From: Mumia sp. ZJ1417
GTDB lineage: Bacteria; Actinomycetota; Actinomycetes; Propionibacteriales; Nocardioidaceae
Direction of reading: 5' to 3'
Length of the DNA: 64,000 bases
Assembly (NCBI RefSeq): GCF_014127285.1
Contig: NZ_CP059901.1
Span: 1,984,001 to 2,048,000 of the forward strand
Below the pieces are notes generated by a model. It made no database searches, was not told where the DNA came from, and saw only the letters and a program-made list of their open reading frames with translations. Both the position numbers and the translations under genes were made by a program. Of this stretch, positions 1 through 8,300 are shown one piece after another; positions within the stretch are counted from its first letter, which is position 1; each line of letters opens with the position of its first letter.

Positions 1-827
1 TCTTCGCCGACACCGGCGCGCTCGTCGATCGGCTGCGCGAGGCGGCGGCACCGCTGTTCGCGTGGCTCGGGACCGACTGGGTCGCTCTCGACGGAGAGCT
101 CCTGCCGTGGTCGGCGAAGGCGCACGACCTCATCACGTCGCAGTACGCCTCCGTCGGGGCAGCTGCGCGTCATGCCCTGCCCGAGGTCCTCGCCGTCCTG
201 GAGCAGGCGGCCGCGCGTGGTCGCGACGTCGAGCGGTTGGCCGAGCGTGCGCGCCGCCGGCTCGTCAATGCCGAGGCCTTCAGCGACGCCTACGCGGCGT
301 ACGTCCGACCGACCGACGGGCTCGAGGGCCTCACGTACGCGCCCTTCCAGATCCTCGCGTCCGAGGGGCGGGCGCTCGCGCTGACGGAGCCGCACCCGTG
401 GCACCTGGAGCAGCTCGGTCGCCTGGACGACGCTCTGATCGCGCCGACGCGGCACCGGTTTGTGGATCTCGCCTCCGAGCAGGAGCGTGCGGCGGCGGTC
501 GACTGGTGGCGAGCGCTCACAGACGCCGGGGGAGAAGGCATGGTCGTCAAGCCCGCGCACCTCGTCGAGGGGCGGCGGGTGCAGCCGGGGCTGAAGGTCC
601 GGGGTCGCGAGTACCTGCGGATCATCTACGGACCTGACTACACCGATGCCCTCGACACGCTGCGTGAGCGCCACCTCGGCAAGAAGCGCCAGCTCGCCCT
701 GCGCGAGCACGGGCTCGGCCTCGACGCGCTCACCGGGTTCGTCGACCGAGATCCGCTGTGGCGGGTGCACCAGGCCGTCTTCGCGGTGCTGGCGCTGGAG
801 TCGGAGCCGGTCGACCCTCGCCTGTGA
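1..827 (+). CDS. pnkp: Polynucleotide kinase-phosphatase (Pnkp), C-terminal ligase domain, 5'-truncated by window
   Basis: The reading frame enters from the left edge (first full codon at base 3) and ends at TGA 825-827, giving about 274 C-terminal residues. The visible part resembles the adenylyltransferase/ligase domain of bacterial Pnkp, the RNA end-healing enzyme that usually works with the 2'-O-methyltransferase Hen1. Seen motifs: LDGELLPWSAKA near the start, EGMVVKP (nucleotidyltransferase motif IV) and LKVRGREYLRIIYGPDY (motif V region). The kinase, phosphatase and lysine-nucleophile parts lie outside the window, as would any hen1. The last 98 bases overlap the oppositely oriented ABC ATPase gene. 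The family call is fairly sure; activity cannot be judged from the fragment. Confidence 0.85.
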   Translation, partial: FADTGALVDRLREAAAPLFAWLGTDWVALDGELLPWSAKAHDLITSQYASVGAAARHALPEVLAVLEQAAARGRDVERLAERARRRLVNAEAFSDAYAAYVRPTDGLEGLTYAPFQILASEGRALALTEPHPWHLEQLGRLDDALIAPTRHRFVDLASEQERAAAVDWWRALTDAGGEGMVVKPAHLVEGRRVQPGLKVRGREYLRIIYGPDYTDALDTLRERHLGKKRQLALREHGLGLDALTGFVDRDPLWRVHQAVFAVLALESEPVDPRL

Positions 828-1602
828 CGGTCGCCCGACGAGGGCGGAAGGCGAGCTGGAACCCGTCGTCGAGGGGGACCCGGCGCACGTCGACCTCGTA
901 CACCGGCTCGAGCGTCGCCGGCGTGAGGACCTCGCTCGGGGCGCCGTGCGCGACGACCTGCCCCGTCTGGAGCAGGAGCACCTGATCGCAGTACGCGGCG
1001 GCGAGGTTGAGGTCGTGCAGTACGACGACGACGGTGTGGTGGCCGCTGACCGCGAGGTCGCGCACGAGGTCGAGCACCTCGTGCTGGTAGCGCACGTCGA
1101 GATGGTTGGTCGGCTCGTCGAGCAGCAGATGGGTCGACTCCTGGGCGAGGGCCCGCGCGATGAGCACGCGTTGCCGCTCCCCGCCGGACAGGCCGTCGAA
1201 CGGCTGCCCGGCCAGGTGCAGCGCCCCCACCCGCTCGAGCGCGGCGGCGGCCACCGCGTCGTCCGCGTCGGTTGCTCGCCCGAACGTCGACCGGTGCGGT
1301 GTACGTCCGAGGAGGACCATGTCCGACACGAGCAGCGGGAGGTCTCCCGGCGGTTCCTGCACGACGACCGAGACCCTTCGTGCGATCTCCCGCGCGGACA
1401 GGCGTCGCAGGTCGTCGTCGTCGATCAGCACCGAGCCTGTACGAGGCACCAGCGCGCGGTGGAGGGTCCGCAGCAGCGTGGTCTTGCCGCTGCCGTTCGG
1501 GCCGAGCAGTCCCAGGACCTGGCCGTGAGGTGCGGCCAGGTCGATCCCGGACAGGATCGTGCGCGACCCGTACGAGAAGGCGATGCCGGAGGCGCGGATC
1601 AT
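730..1602 (-). CDS. FecE/BtuD-type ABC transporter ATP-binding protein
   Basis: A 290-residue ATPase of the iron-siderophore/haem/cobalamin importer class. Walker A GPNGSGKTT, Q-loop VVVQEPP, signature LSGGERQR, Walker B HLLLDEPTNHLD and switch histidine VVLHDLNLA are all present, so it should be active. It is the last gene of an importer operon; its ATG overlaps the TGA of the binding-protein gene by 4 bases (1599-1602), indicating translational coupling. A proline/arginine-rich tail of about 35 residues is encoded where the gene overlaps the 3' end of pnkp on the other strand, and may be a dispensable extension. The substrate is not determinable from the ATPase. Confidence 0.9.
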   Translation of the reverse strand: MIRASGIAFSYGSRTILSGIDLAAPHGQVLGLLGPNGSGKTTLLRTLHRALVPRTGSVLIDDDDLRRLSAREIARRVSVVVQEPPGDLPLLVSDMVLLGRTPHRSTFGRATDADDAVAAAALERVGALHLAGQPFDGLSGGERQRVLIARALAQESTHLLLDEPTNHLDVRYQHEVLDLVRDLAVSGHHTVVVVLHDLNLAAAYCDQVLLLQTGQVVAHGAPSEVLTPATLEPVYEVDVRRVPLDDGFQLAFRPRRATVTGEGRPAPTPAPAPRRRPGAPATADLGRRTR

Positions 1603-2594
1603 TGGCCGAAGCGCTCCACGATCGACTCCAGGCCATCGATCGAGAGAGGGCTGGGCGGCTCGGTGAAGTTGAAGAGCTGCACCAGGATCTCGTCGCGTGC
1701 GACCGCCGTGATCTTGTCGGCACCGTTGAGCGACGTGACGGCCTCCTTCACCGCTGCGGCGTCACCGTCGGAGTGGAGCAGGATCAGCACGTCGGGATTG
1801 CGTCCGACGAGCTCCTCGACGGACACCTCGAACAGGCGCTCGTCGACGTTGCCGAAGACGTTCGTCAGCCCGGCGGCCTCGAGCTGGGGCTGAGCCATCG
1901 AGCGCGTGCCGTACGCGTAGGTCGCGCCGCCGCCGACGGTCGGGTAGAGCACCGCCGCCGTACGCGCCTTGCCGTCGGAGGCCGCAGCGATGTCGGAGGT
2001 GATCGCGTCGACGCGGTCGGTCACCGCGGCCGCAGCCTTCTCGCCGAGGTCGGGGACGCCGAAGACCTGCGCGTACGTCGTCATGCGCGAGGCGATGTCG
2101 TCGAAGCCCGGGTCCGCGAGTCCTTCGGGGCACAGGCCCGGCTCCTCCAGCTGTGCGATGCCCAGCGCGTCGAGCGTCTCGTGGCCCAGCGTGTCGGTCT
2201 CGCCGAGCACCAGGTCGGGCTTCTGCGCGAGGACCGTCTCCTTGGAGATCTGCACGTGACCCGAGGAGTCGAGCTCGTCGGTGAGCAGCGGGATGGCGTC
2301 GAGCTCGTCCTGGGTCTCCCGGTCGTAGTACGCCTCGGGGTAGGCGCCGGCGCGCGCGACGACGCGGTCGAGCACACCGAGCTCGTGGAGGTACGACACG
2401 GCTGAGCCCTTGAGCAGGACGACCCGCTCGGGCGGCGCGTCGAAGGTGACCTCTGTCCCGCAACTGGTGACGGTGACGGGAAATCCGGGCGACGCTGCGG
2501 CGGCCTCGTCGCTGGAGGCGGCACCACCGCAGGCGGCGAGGGGCAGGGACAGCAGCGCGGCGGCCGCGGCGAGGTGGAGGGGCCGGGGGCTCAT
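1599..2594 (-). CDS. Metal-chelate ABC transporter substrate-binding lipoprotein
   Basis: A 331-residue solute-binding protein of the FecB/BtuF (class III, helical backbone) type. The N-terminus has a lipoprotein signal ending in the lipobox LPLAAC, so the mature protein is tethered outside the membrane. The body has the family features PPERVVLL, LGVLDRVVAR, KPDLVLGE and RNPDVLILL. The ATG at 2594 was chosen because a good GAAGGAG ribosome site precedes it and the signal peptide starts there; the frame stays open to 4556 but that extension is non-coding in character. It probably binds a ferric siderophore, haem or corrinoid. No iron box precedes the operon, so regulation by IdeR is not supported. 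Confidence 0.88.
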   Translation of the reverse strand: MSPRPLHLAAAAALLSLPLAACGGAASSDEAAAASPGFPVTVTSCGTEVTFDAPPERVVLLKGSAVSYLHELGVLDRVVARAGAYPEAYYDRETQDELDAIPLLTDELDSSGHVQISKETVLAQKPDLVLGETDTLGHETLDALGIAQLEEPGLCPEGLADPGFDDIASRMTTYAQVFGVPDLGEKAAAAVTDRVDAITSDIAAASDGKARTAAVLYPTVGGGATYAYGTRSMAQPQLEAAGLTNVFGNVDERLFEVSVEELVGRNPDVLILLHSDGDAAAVKEAVTSLNGADKITAVARDEILVQLFNFTEPPSPLSIDGLESIVERFGQ

Positions 2595-2632
2595 GGTGCT
2601 CCTTCGGGACGAGGGGATCGGAGGGTGGGAGA

Positions 2633-3733
2633 TCAGGACGACGGGTGGAGGCGCCGGATGAGGAAGAGGAGGAACGGGGCGCCGACGAGGGCGGCGATGA
2701 TCCCGACCGGCAGCTCGCGCGGCTGCAGGAGCATCCTGGCCAGCAGGTCCGCCCACAGCAGGAAGATCGCGCCGAGCAGAGCTGACGCGGGGATCGCCCA
2801 CGCGTGCGCGGCGCCGACGAGACGGCGGGCGAGGTGCGGGACGACCAGTCCGACGAACCCGATGCCCCCGGACGCCGCGACGATCACGCCGACGCACAGC
2901 GCGACGACGACGAGCAGCTGCGTACGGAAGCGGGTGGGGGCGATGCCGAGCGCGAGCGCCGTCTCGTCGCCGACCGCGAGCGCGTCGAGGCGGCCTGACC
3001 ACAAGGACAGGACGACCACCGTCAGGAGCACGACGACGACCAGGGCGGCCAACGGTCCGCCCCACTGGGCCAGCGCCAGGGAGCCGAGCAGCCAGAACAT
3101 CACCGAACGGGCGCCCTCGGCGGAGCCTGAGGCAAAGACGAGGAAGCTCGTCACGGCCGACAGGGCGTAGCCGACGGCGACGCCGGTCAGGAGCAGGCGT
3201 ACGGACGTGATCCGTCCGGCGGCGCGGGCGACGACGAAGACCAGCACCGACGCCGCGAGTGCACCGAGGAAGGCGCTGCCGGCAAGCGCGTGCTCGCCGA
3301 GGCCCAGCGTGATGCCGAACAGGATCGTGACCGCCGCGCCGCTGGAGGCGCCGGAGTTGATGCCCAGCAGGTACGGGTCGGCGAGCATGTTGCGGACCAT
3401 CGCCTGCAGGGCGGCACCGCACACGGCGAGCCCGGCGCCGACGCCGATGCCGAGCAGCACGCGGGGGAGCCGTACCTCCCACACGATCGCGTCGGCGGCC
3501 GCGTCCACGCTGTCGCCGGACCAGCCGAACAGGTGTCCGGTGAGGATCCGGACGACGTCCCCCGGCGCGACCGTCACCGGCCCGATCGCCACGCCGACCA
3601 CGGCGCTCAGGACGAGGAGGCCCGCGAGAGTACCGAGGATCGCGGTGTTGCGGCGTTGACGGCGCCGCCGACCCAGGGGATCGGGCGCGGTGGGGGTGGG
3701 CGCCGCCGTGACGGCGGGAATCGTCAGAGTCAT
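2633..3733 (-). CDS. FecCD-family ABC transporter permease
   Basis: A 366-residue polytopic membrane protein with the profile of BtuC/FecCD permeases: a short basic N-terminus (residues 18-28, RRR-rich), then about ten hydrophobic segments. Family motifs seen are RLPRVLLGIGVGAGLAVCGA, NMLADPYLLGINSGAS, LGIAPTRFR (coupling loop) and GFVGLVVPHLARRLVG. It should form the homodimeric channel fed by the lipoprotein encoded 38 bp downstream and driven by the ATPase. It starts 3 bases after the stop of the iron-sulfur flavoprotein gene, so all four genes form one transcription unit. Only one permease gene is present, consistent with a homodimer. Confidence 0.92.
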   Translation of the reverse strand: MTLTIPAVTAAPTPTAPDPLGRRRRQRRNTAILGTLAGLLVLSAVVGVAIGPVTVAPGDVVRILTGHLFGWSGDSVDAAADAIVWEVRLPRVLLGIGVGAGLAVCGAALQAMVRNMLADPYLLGINSGASSGAAVTILFGITLGLGEHALAGSAFLGALAASVLVFVVARAAGRITSVRLLLTGVAVGYALSAVTSFLVFASGSAEGARSVMFWLLGSLALAQWGGPLAALVVVVLLTVVVLSLWSGRLDALAVGDETALALGIAPTRFRTQLLVVVALCVGVIVAASGGIGFVGLVVPHLARRLVGAAHAWAIPASALLGAIFLLWADLLARMLLQPRELPVGIIAALVGAPFLLFLIRRLHPSS

Positions 3734-3736
3734 CGC

Positions 3737-4534
3737 TCAGCCCCGGTACGGCTTGGCCGACCCGTTGGCGATGCCCTTGCGGATGCGGCCTTCCACGAAC
3801 CCCGCGACGGTGTTGGCGACGCGCGGCACCTTGGCGTCGGTGAACCAGTCGGCGTCGAACCAGCCGCGCTCGTCCCAGTACGCGGCGTCGACCGGACCGT
3901 CGTCGCGGCCGGACTCGACGAGCAGGCGGGCGACGCGGAAGCCGATCAGGTCGGAGGTCGTCGGAGTGGGCTCGCCTCCGTCGCGGACGGCCTGCACGGC
4001 GGTGCTCGCGATCTCGTCGAGCGCACGGTCGACCTTGGCGCGGTACGGGGCCTTCTCGAGGCCGGGCCCGTTGACGCCGAGCTCGGCGACCGTGTGGAAG
4101 CCCCATCGCCGGATCGCTGTCTTGAGATAGCCGAGCGCGGCGTCGTGCCCGGCGCCTGCGGCGGTCGAGACCAGCACGGCCGGCGTCCCGAAGTAGCGCG
4201 GGCGGTGGATCAGGTAGGCGAAGTGGTCCACGAACCGCTTCATCGTCGCCGACAGTGTGAAGCTGTGGACAGGGGTCGCGAAGATCACGAGGTCGGCGGC
4301 GTCCATCACCGCGCGGGCGGGTGCCGCGTTGTCGCTGTTGGGGCACGCTTGCTCGCCGGCGGTCATGCAGGCCAGGCACGCGGGGCAGCTCGGCCCCAGC
4401 GTGAGCTCGTCGGTACGGACGAGGTCGAGTTCCACGTCGGTGCGCTGGCGCATCCGCGTGAGCAGATCGTCGACGACCGCCCCTGTCGTGCCCTTCTCGC
4501 CGTGCCCCGTGCCCAGCACCACGCCTACCTTCAT
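3737..4534 (-). CDS. NAD(P)H-dependent iron-sulfur flavoprotein-like oxidoreductase
   Basis: A 265-residue flavodoxin-fold reductase. The N-terminal VVLGTGHGEKGTTG is the FMN phosphate-binding loop. Residues 50-64 carry four cysteines spaced C-x2-C-x2-C-x7-C, which fits the compact CX2CX2CX4-7C motif of archaeal/bacterial iron-sulfur flavoproteins that bind a [4Fe-4S] cluster. A second conserved patch is ATPVHSFTLSATMKRFVD. It is the first gene of the chelate importer operon; AGAGGAA lies about 7 bases before the ATG. Inference: it may reduce the imported metal chelate in the cytoplasm to release the metal. The C-terminal 80 residues (after about 185) have no assigned function. Confidence 0.8.
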   Translation of the reverse strand: MKVGVVLGTGHGEKGTTGAVVDDLLTRMRQRTDVELDLVRTDELTLGPSCPACLACMTAGEQACPNSDNAAPARAVMDAADLVIFATPVHSFTLSATMKRFVDHFAYLIHRPRYFGTPAVLVSTAAGAGHDAALGYLKTAIRRWGFHTVAELGVNGPGLEKAPYRAKVDRALDEIASTAVQAVRDGGEPTPTTSDLIGFRVARLLVESGRDDGPVDAAYWDERGWFDADWFTDAKVPRVANTVAGFVEGRIRKGIANGSAKPYRG

Positions 4535-4563
4535 GCATGTTCCTCTCGCAGAACATCTCTCAT

Positions 4564-4575
4564 ATCTGAACAGAT
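4564..4575. promoter_or_regulatory. Palindrome ATCTGaaCAGAT upstream of the importer operon
   Basis: A perfect 5-bp inverted repeat with a 2-bp spacer, 30 bases upstream of the iron-sulfur flavoprotein start on the minus strand. The reverse strand reads TTATCATCTGTTCAGATATG, where TATCAT or GATATG could be a -10 element, so the palindrome would overlap the promoter as a repressor site does. No DtxR/IdeR-like sequence is present. The regulator is unknown. Confidence 0.35.
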
Positions 4576-4589
4576 GATAAGCCAATACG

Positions 4590-4996
4590 ATGTCGTGGGA
4601 ACAGGATTTCACCGACATCGGATGCATCCCGCCCGCAGCGCCCGAGAAACAGACGCCTCCGTACGTCCTCAGCGCCGACAAGGTCGTCGACGCCGCGGGG
4701 TCGGACGCCACGACCGGGTTGTCCGTGGTGGAGGCGGAGCTGAGGCTCGCCTCGTACGGACCGAACGAGATCGCCGCCGAGAAGCCGTCGTCGTCGTGAG
4801 CGTGCTCATCGGCGAGCTCTCGACGAGGGTGGTCGTCGCGCTGCTCATCGTGCTCAACCTCTCGCTCGGCACGCGCCAGGAGATGACGGCGCGGGCGGGC
4901 GTTGACGCGCTCGCGAAGATCGCGGTCCCGCAGGCGCGGGTCGTGGCGCTGCCCGTGGAGGCTCCGGAGCGGGCTCAGCAGGCGGGCCAACCGTGA
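4590..4996 (+). pseudogene. Remnant of a cation-transporting P-type ATPase
   Basis: The first frame (4590-4799) encodes 69 residues whose second half, GLSVVEAELRLASYGPNEI, matches the cation-ATPase N-terminal domain. It stops at TGA 4797-4799. A second frame continues from about 4785 as VSVLIGELSTRVVVALL, then NLSLGTRQEMTARAGVDALAKI, the transmembrane segment 2 and following region of the same enzymes (quoted here in two parts of at most 22 encoded positions), and ends at 4996. The linker and first membrane segment are missing between them, and the DKTGT phosphorylation domain is absent altogether. This is therefore an internal deletion with frameshift plus a 3' truncation: a dead fragment. 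It sits exactly where leuD would be expected downstream of leuC. Confidence 0.75.
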
Positions 4997-5024
4997 CGAG
5001 AGACCGTACGGGCAGTCCGTACGG

Positions 5025-6431
5025 TCAGGCGGGCGGGAGATCCGCGGGTGCGGCGAGCCGACCGACGACCGCCGTCGCGGCGGCCACCAGTGGCGAGACC
5101 AGATGGGTGCGGCCGCCCTTGCCCTGGCGTCCCTCGAAGTTGCGGTTCGACGTCGAGGCACTGCGCTCGCCCGGACTCAGACGGTCGGCGTTGAGGCCCT
5201 GGCACATCGAGCAGCCCGCGCCACGCCACTCGCCGCCGGCGTCGATGAACACGCGGTCGAGCCCCTCGGCCTCGGCCTCGAGCCGGATGCGGGCGGAGCC
5301 GGGGACGACGAGCAGTCGGGTGCCTTCGGCGACGCGGCGGCCGTCGAGCACGGCGGCCGCGGCGCGCAGGTCCTCGAGGCGTCCGTTGGTGCACGAGCCG
5401 ACGAAGACGGTGTCGATGGCGATGTCGCGTAGGGGAGTGCCCGCGGTCAGACCCATGTAGTCGAGCGCACGAGACGCCGACGCGCGCGCATCGGCGTCCT
5501 CGAAGTCGCTCGGCGACGGCACCACCGATCCGAGGGGTACGCCGTGGGCGGGGTTGGTGCCCCAGGTGACGAAGGGGGTCAGCGCGGTGGCGTCGACGGT
5601 GATCTCACGATCGAAGGTGGCGTCGCGGTCGGTCGCCAGGCTCCGCCAGTACGCGAGGGCGGTGTCCCACGGTGCTCCGGTCGGCGCCTCCGGTCGCCCG
5701 TGCAGATAGGCGAACGTGGTCTCGTCAGGCGCGATCATCCCGGCCTTCGCGCCCCATTCGACGGACATGTTGCACAGCGTCATGCGGGCTTCCATCGAGA
5801 GCGCCTCGACGACGGGTCCGCGGTACTCGACGACGTAGCCCTGCCCGCCGCCGGTGCCCGTACGAGCGATCAGGCTCAGCGCGAGATCCTTGGCGGTGAC
5901 GCCGGGTGGCAGCGCGCCGGTCACGGTCACGGCCATCGTGCGAGGGCGAGCCTGCGGGATCGTCTGCGTAGCGAGTACGTGCTCGACCTCGCTGGTGCCG
6001 ATACCGAAAGCCAGGGCTCCGAACGCGCCGTGCGTCGACGTGTGGGAGTCGCCGCAGACGACCGTCATGCCCGGTTGAGTGAGGCCGAGCTGTGGCCCGA
6101 CCACGTGCACGATGCCCTGCTCGATGTCACCCATCGGGTGCAGCCGCACGCCGAAGTCGGCGCAGTTGCGGCGCAGCGTCTCGACCTGCGTCCGCGACAG
6201 GAGGTCGGCGATCGGCTTGTCGAGGTCGTGGGTCGGGACGTTGTGGTCCTCGGTGGCCAGGGTGAGGTCGGGACGTCGTACGGGGCGCCCGGCGAGACGA
6301 AGCCCCTCGAACGCCTGCGGCGACGTCACCTCGTGGAGGAGGTGGAGGTCGACGTAGAGCAGATCCGGCTCGCCGTCTCCGGTTCGGACGACGTGCTCGT
6401 CCCAGAGCTTCTCGCTCAGCGTCTTCGCCAC
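5025..6431 (-). CDS. leuC: 3-isopropylmalate dehydratase large subunit
   Basis: A 468-residue LeuC, normal length for the family. It catalyses 2- to 3-isopropylmalate isomerisation in leucine biosynthesis as a heterodimer with LeuD. Recognised: [43 protein letters not shown] and [12 protein letters not shown]; the cysteines in the last two motifs ligate the [4Fe-4S] cluster. The GTG start at 6431 is preceded at 6 bases by TATCAT (6438-6443), so it probably has its own leaderless promoter rather than depending on the hydrolase gene 18 bp upstream. leuD, which normally follows directly, is not here: the next 400 bp hold only an ATPase pseudogene. Confidence 0.93.
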   Translation of the reverse strand: MAKTLSEKLWDEHVVRTGDGEPDLLYVDLHLLHEVTSPQAFEGLRLAGRPVRRPDLTLATEDHNVPTHDLDKPIADLLSRTQVETLRRNCADFGVRLHPMGDIEQGIVHVVGPQLGLTQPGMTVVCGDSHTSTHGAFGALAFGIGTSEVEHVLATQTIPQARPRTMAVTVTGALPPGVTAKDLALSLIARTGTGGGQGYVVEYRGPVVEALSMEARMTLCNMSVEWGAKAGMIAPDETTFAYLHGRPEAPTGAPWDTALAYWRSLATDRDATFDREITVDATALTPFVTWGTNPAHGVPLGSVVPSPSDFEDADARASASRALDYMGLTAGTPLRDIAIDTVFVGSCTNGRLEDLRAAAAVLDGRRVAEGTRLLVVPGSARIRLEAEAEGLDRVFIDAGGEWRGAGCSMCQGLNADRLSPGERSASTSNRNFEGRQGKGGRTHLVSPLVAAATAVVGRLAAPADLPPA

Positions 6432-6449
6432 GACGCGATGATATCGGAT

Positions 6450-7274
6450 CTATGATTCCCGGCGGGCGCTCAGCCAGCGCTGCAGCGCGGTGGCGAGGAC
6501 GACCGGGGCGTCGAGCGGGATCAGATGACCCGCGCCCGGCACGGTCGTCAGCGTGCTCCCAGGGATGGCCGCGTGGAGCCGGTGCGCGCGGTCGACGGGG
6601 ATCCAGGTGTCGTCCGTGCCCCACACCACGTGCGTCGGCGTGGTCACCGTCCCCAGCAGGCCCTCGAAGTCCGCGGTGTACCGCTCGTCGGCCTGCGCGA
6701 TCTGACGGTAGAACGCCGCCTGCCCCTCGTCGCCGAGCCACGGGTCGACGAGCATCGCGAGCGCCTCCCCGGAAAGCCCCCGGTAGCTGGCGGTCTCGAC
6801 GTACGCTTCGACGGCCCCACGGTGGATCTGCGGTGGCAGCTGCGTGAAGACGTCGGCGTGCTCCTTGACGAGCCGGAAGAACGCCGACCCCCACGGGCGC
6901 AGCGCGACGACGTCGACAAGGCACAGCGACGCGTACGGCACGCCGTGCAGGAGGTGCGCCCTCAGGGCCACCGCACCGCCGTAGTCGTGCGCGACCATGT
7001 GAGGCCGCTCGACACCCCAGTGGGCGAGGAGCGCGACGAAGGCCTCGCCCTGCACACCCAGGTCGACATCGTGGTCGGGGTTCTTGGACGACCTCCCGTA
7101 TCCGGGCATGTCCCACACGTAGACGGTGAAGTCCTCGGCCAGAGCCTCGGCGTAGGGCCGCCACAGGGCCGACGACCACGGTGTCCCGTGGCAGAGCACG
7201 AGTGCCGGTCCCTGCCCGCGCCTGCTCCACGCGATCTGCCGCCCTCGCCACCCGAACCAGCTGTCTTCGCTCAT
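6450..7274 (-). CDS. Alpha/beta hydrolase, epoxide hydrolase/dehalogenase-like
   Basis: A 274-residue single-domain alpha/beta hydrolase. The oxyanion loop is LCHGTPWSS; the nucleophile elbow AHDYGGAVAL has aspartate rather than serine, as in haloalkane dehalogenases and epoxide hydrolases; the acid lies near WGTDDTWIP and the catalytic histidine in GAGHLIPLD. The substrate is unknown. The ATG (7274) overlaps the TGA of the WYL regulator gene by 4 bases, so the two are co-translated and the regulator may control it. Annotated relatives are often just called alpha/beta fold hydrolase. Confidence 0.82.
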   Translation of the reverse strand: MSEDSWFGWRGRQIAWSRRGQGPALVLCHGTPWSSALWRPYAEALAEDFTVYVWDMPGYGRSSKNPDHDVDLGVQGEAFVALLAHWGVERPHMVAHDYGGAVALRAHLLHGVPYASLCLVDVVALRPWGSAFFRLVKEHADVFTQLPPQIHRGAVEAYVETASYRGLSGEALAMLVDPWLGDEGQAAFYRQIAQADERYTADFEGLLGTVTTPTHVVWGTDDTWIPVDRAHRLHAAIPGSTLTTVPGAGHLIPLDAPVVLATALQRWLSARRES

Positions 7275-8239
7275 GCCTCCACGGTGCCAGCCGCGTCGGC
7301 GGCGCGGGCGTACCGGGCGGCGACTCGGCGCAGCGCGGGTGCGAGGTCGGCGGGCCCGTCGACGGTGAAGTCGGCGTCGAGGAGTCCGAGCCACAGCGCG
7401 AGCTGGTCCGAGGAGTCGGAGCCCACGTGGGCGATGCACGTCGTCGCGTCGACCTCCTCGACGACCACCGCGGGTGGCACGCGCGCGATGATGCGCGCGG
7501 CCGGGGCGCGGACGTGCGCGCGGGCCCGGACCTGCCAGGTCGCCGTGCCGACCGCGCGCTCGACGAACCCGATGAGGTCGCCCTCGGGCTCGTCGCGGGG
7601 GACGAAGCGCGGACCGTTCGGTGTCCGCAGGCGCATGCGGTCCACGCGGAACGTTCGCCAGGCCGCGTGGTCGACGTCCCATGCCGCGAGATACCAGCGG
7701 CCACGGGTGTGGACCAGCCTGTGCGGCTCGGCCGTACGGAGGGTCGAGGCGTCGTTGTCCGCCTCGTACGAGAACCGCACGCCCTCACGGCAGCGGACGG
7801 CGTCGGCGATGGCGGTGAGGCGGTCGACCGGCACGTCCGAGGACTCCGCCGGCAGGGCGACCGTTGCGGCCACGAGGTCCTCGAGCCGGTGGCGCAGCGG
7901 TGCGGGCAGGGTCTGCTCGAGCTTGACCAGCGCGCGCAGCGCCGTCCCCTCGAACCCCACGACGCCGCTGGCGGCCGTACGCAACCCGATCGCGACCGCC
8001 AGTGCCTCTTCCTCGTCGAGGAGCAGCGGAGGGAGCGCCGCACCCGGCCCGAGGTGGTAGCCGCCCGCGACACCCGGCGCCGCCTCCACCGAATAGCCGA
8101 GGCTGCGCAGCCGGCCGACGTCGCTCCTGACCGTGCGAGTGCTCACGCCGAGCCGCTCGGCCAGCGCAGGCCCCGTCCAGTCACGCTGCGACTGCAGCAG
8201 CGACAGGAGACGAAGGAGGCGTGCAGACGTCGAGAGCAC
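7271..8239 (-). CDS. WYL-domain (YafY-type) transcriptional regulator
   Basis: A 322-residue regulator. The N-terminal winged helix (RLLRLLSLLQSQ through GVSTRTVRSDVGRLRSLGY, residues 6-50) is a DeoR-like HTH_11 domain; the centre and C-terminus (about 140-310) form the WYL ligand-binding domain, with VRFSYEADN and HTRGRWYLAAWD. The start is GTG at 8239 with CAGGAT 6 bases upstream and no ribosome site, i.e. probably leaderless. It is transcribed divergently from the epoxide hydrolase gene across 61 bp that contain an inverted repeat, the usual layout for a local regulator. The ligand is unknown. Confidence 0.85.
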   Translation of the reverse strand: MLSTSARLLRLLSLLQSQRDWTGPALAERLGVSTRTVRSDVGRLRSLGYSVEAAPGVAGGYHLGPGAALPPLLLDEEEALAVAIGLRTAASGVVGFEGTALRALVKLEQTLPAPLRHRLEDLVAATVALPAESSDVPVDRLTAIADAVRCREGVRFSYEADNDASTLRTAEPHRLVHTRGRWYLAAWDVDHAAWRTFRVDRMRLRTPNGPRFVPRDEPEGDLIGFVERAVGTATWQVRARAHVRAPAARIIARVPPAVVVEEVDATTCIAHVGSDSSDQLALWLGLLDADFTVDGPADLAPALRRVAARYARAADAAGTVEA

Positions 8240-8253
8240 CCGTCCATCCTGCC

Positions 8254-8271
8254 CTTGAACGCGGAATCAAG
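8254..8271. promoter_or_regulatory. Inverted repeat CTTGA-N8-TCAAG between WYL regulator and epoxide hydrolase
   Basis: The two 5-bp arms (8254-8258 and 8267-8271) lie between the two divergent -10 hexamers (ATCCTG at 8246-8251, reading CAGGAT on the minus strand, and TACGGT at 8289-8294). A protein bound here would cover both -35 regions. Candidate operator for the WYL regulator; the arms are short, so this is tentative. Confidence 0.35.
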
Positions 8272-8300
8272 TCGTCCGCATGCACTTCTACGGTCGCGGG

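Noticed and set aside
1599-4556. A 985-codon minus-strand open frame covering the binding protein and beyond
   Set aside because: Only its last 331 codons encode a recognisable protein; the rest is an arginine/proline-rich shadow of the permease and flavoprotein genes.
4535-4600. IdeR box before the chelate importer
   Set aside because: No TTAGG/CCTAA-like dyad is present; only the unrelated ATCTGaaCAGAT palindrome.
8280-8300. Earlier ATG for the epoxide hydrolase
   Set aside because: It lies upstream of the TACGGT promoter hexamer and adds residues not typical of the family.
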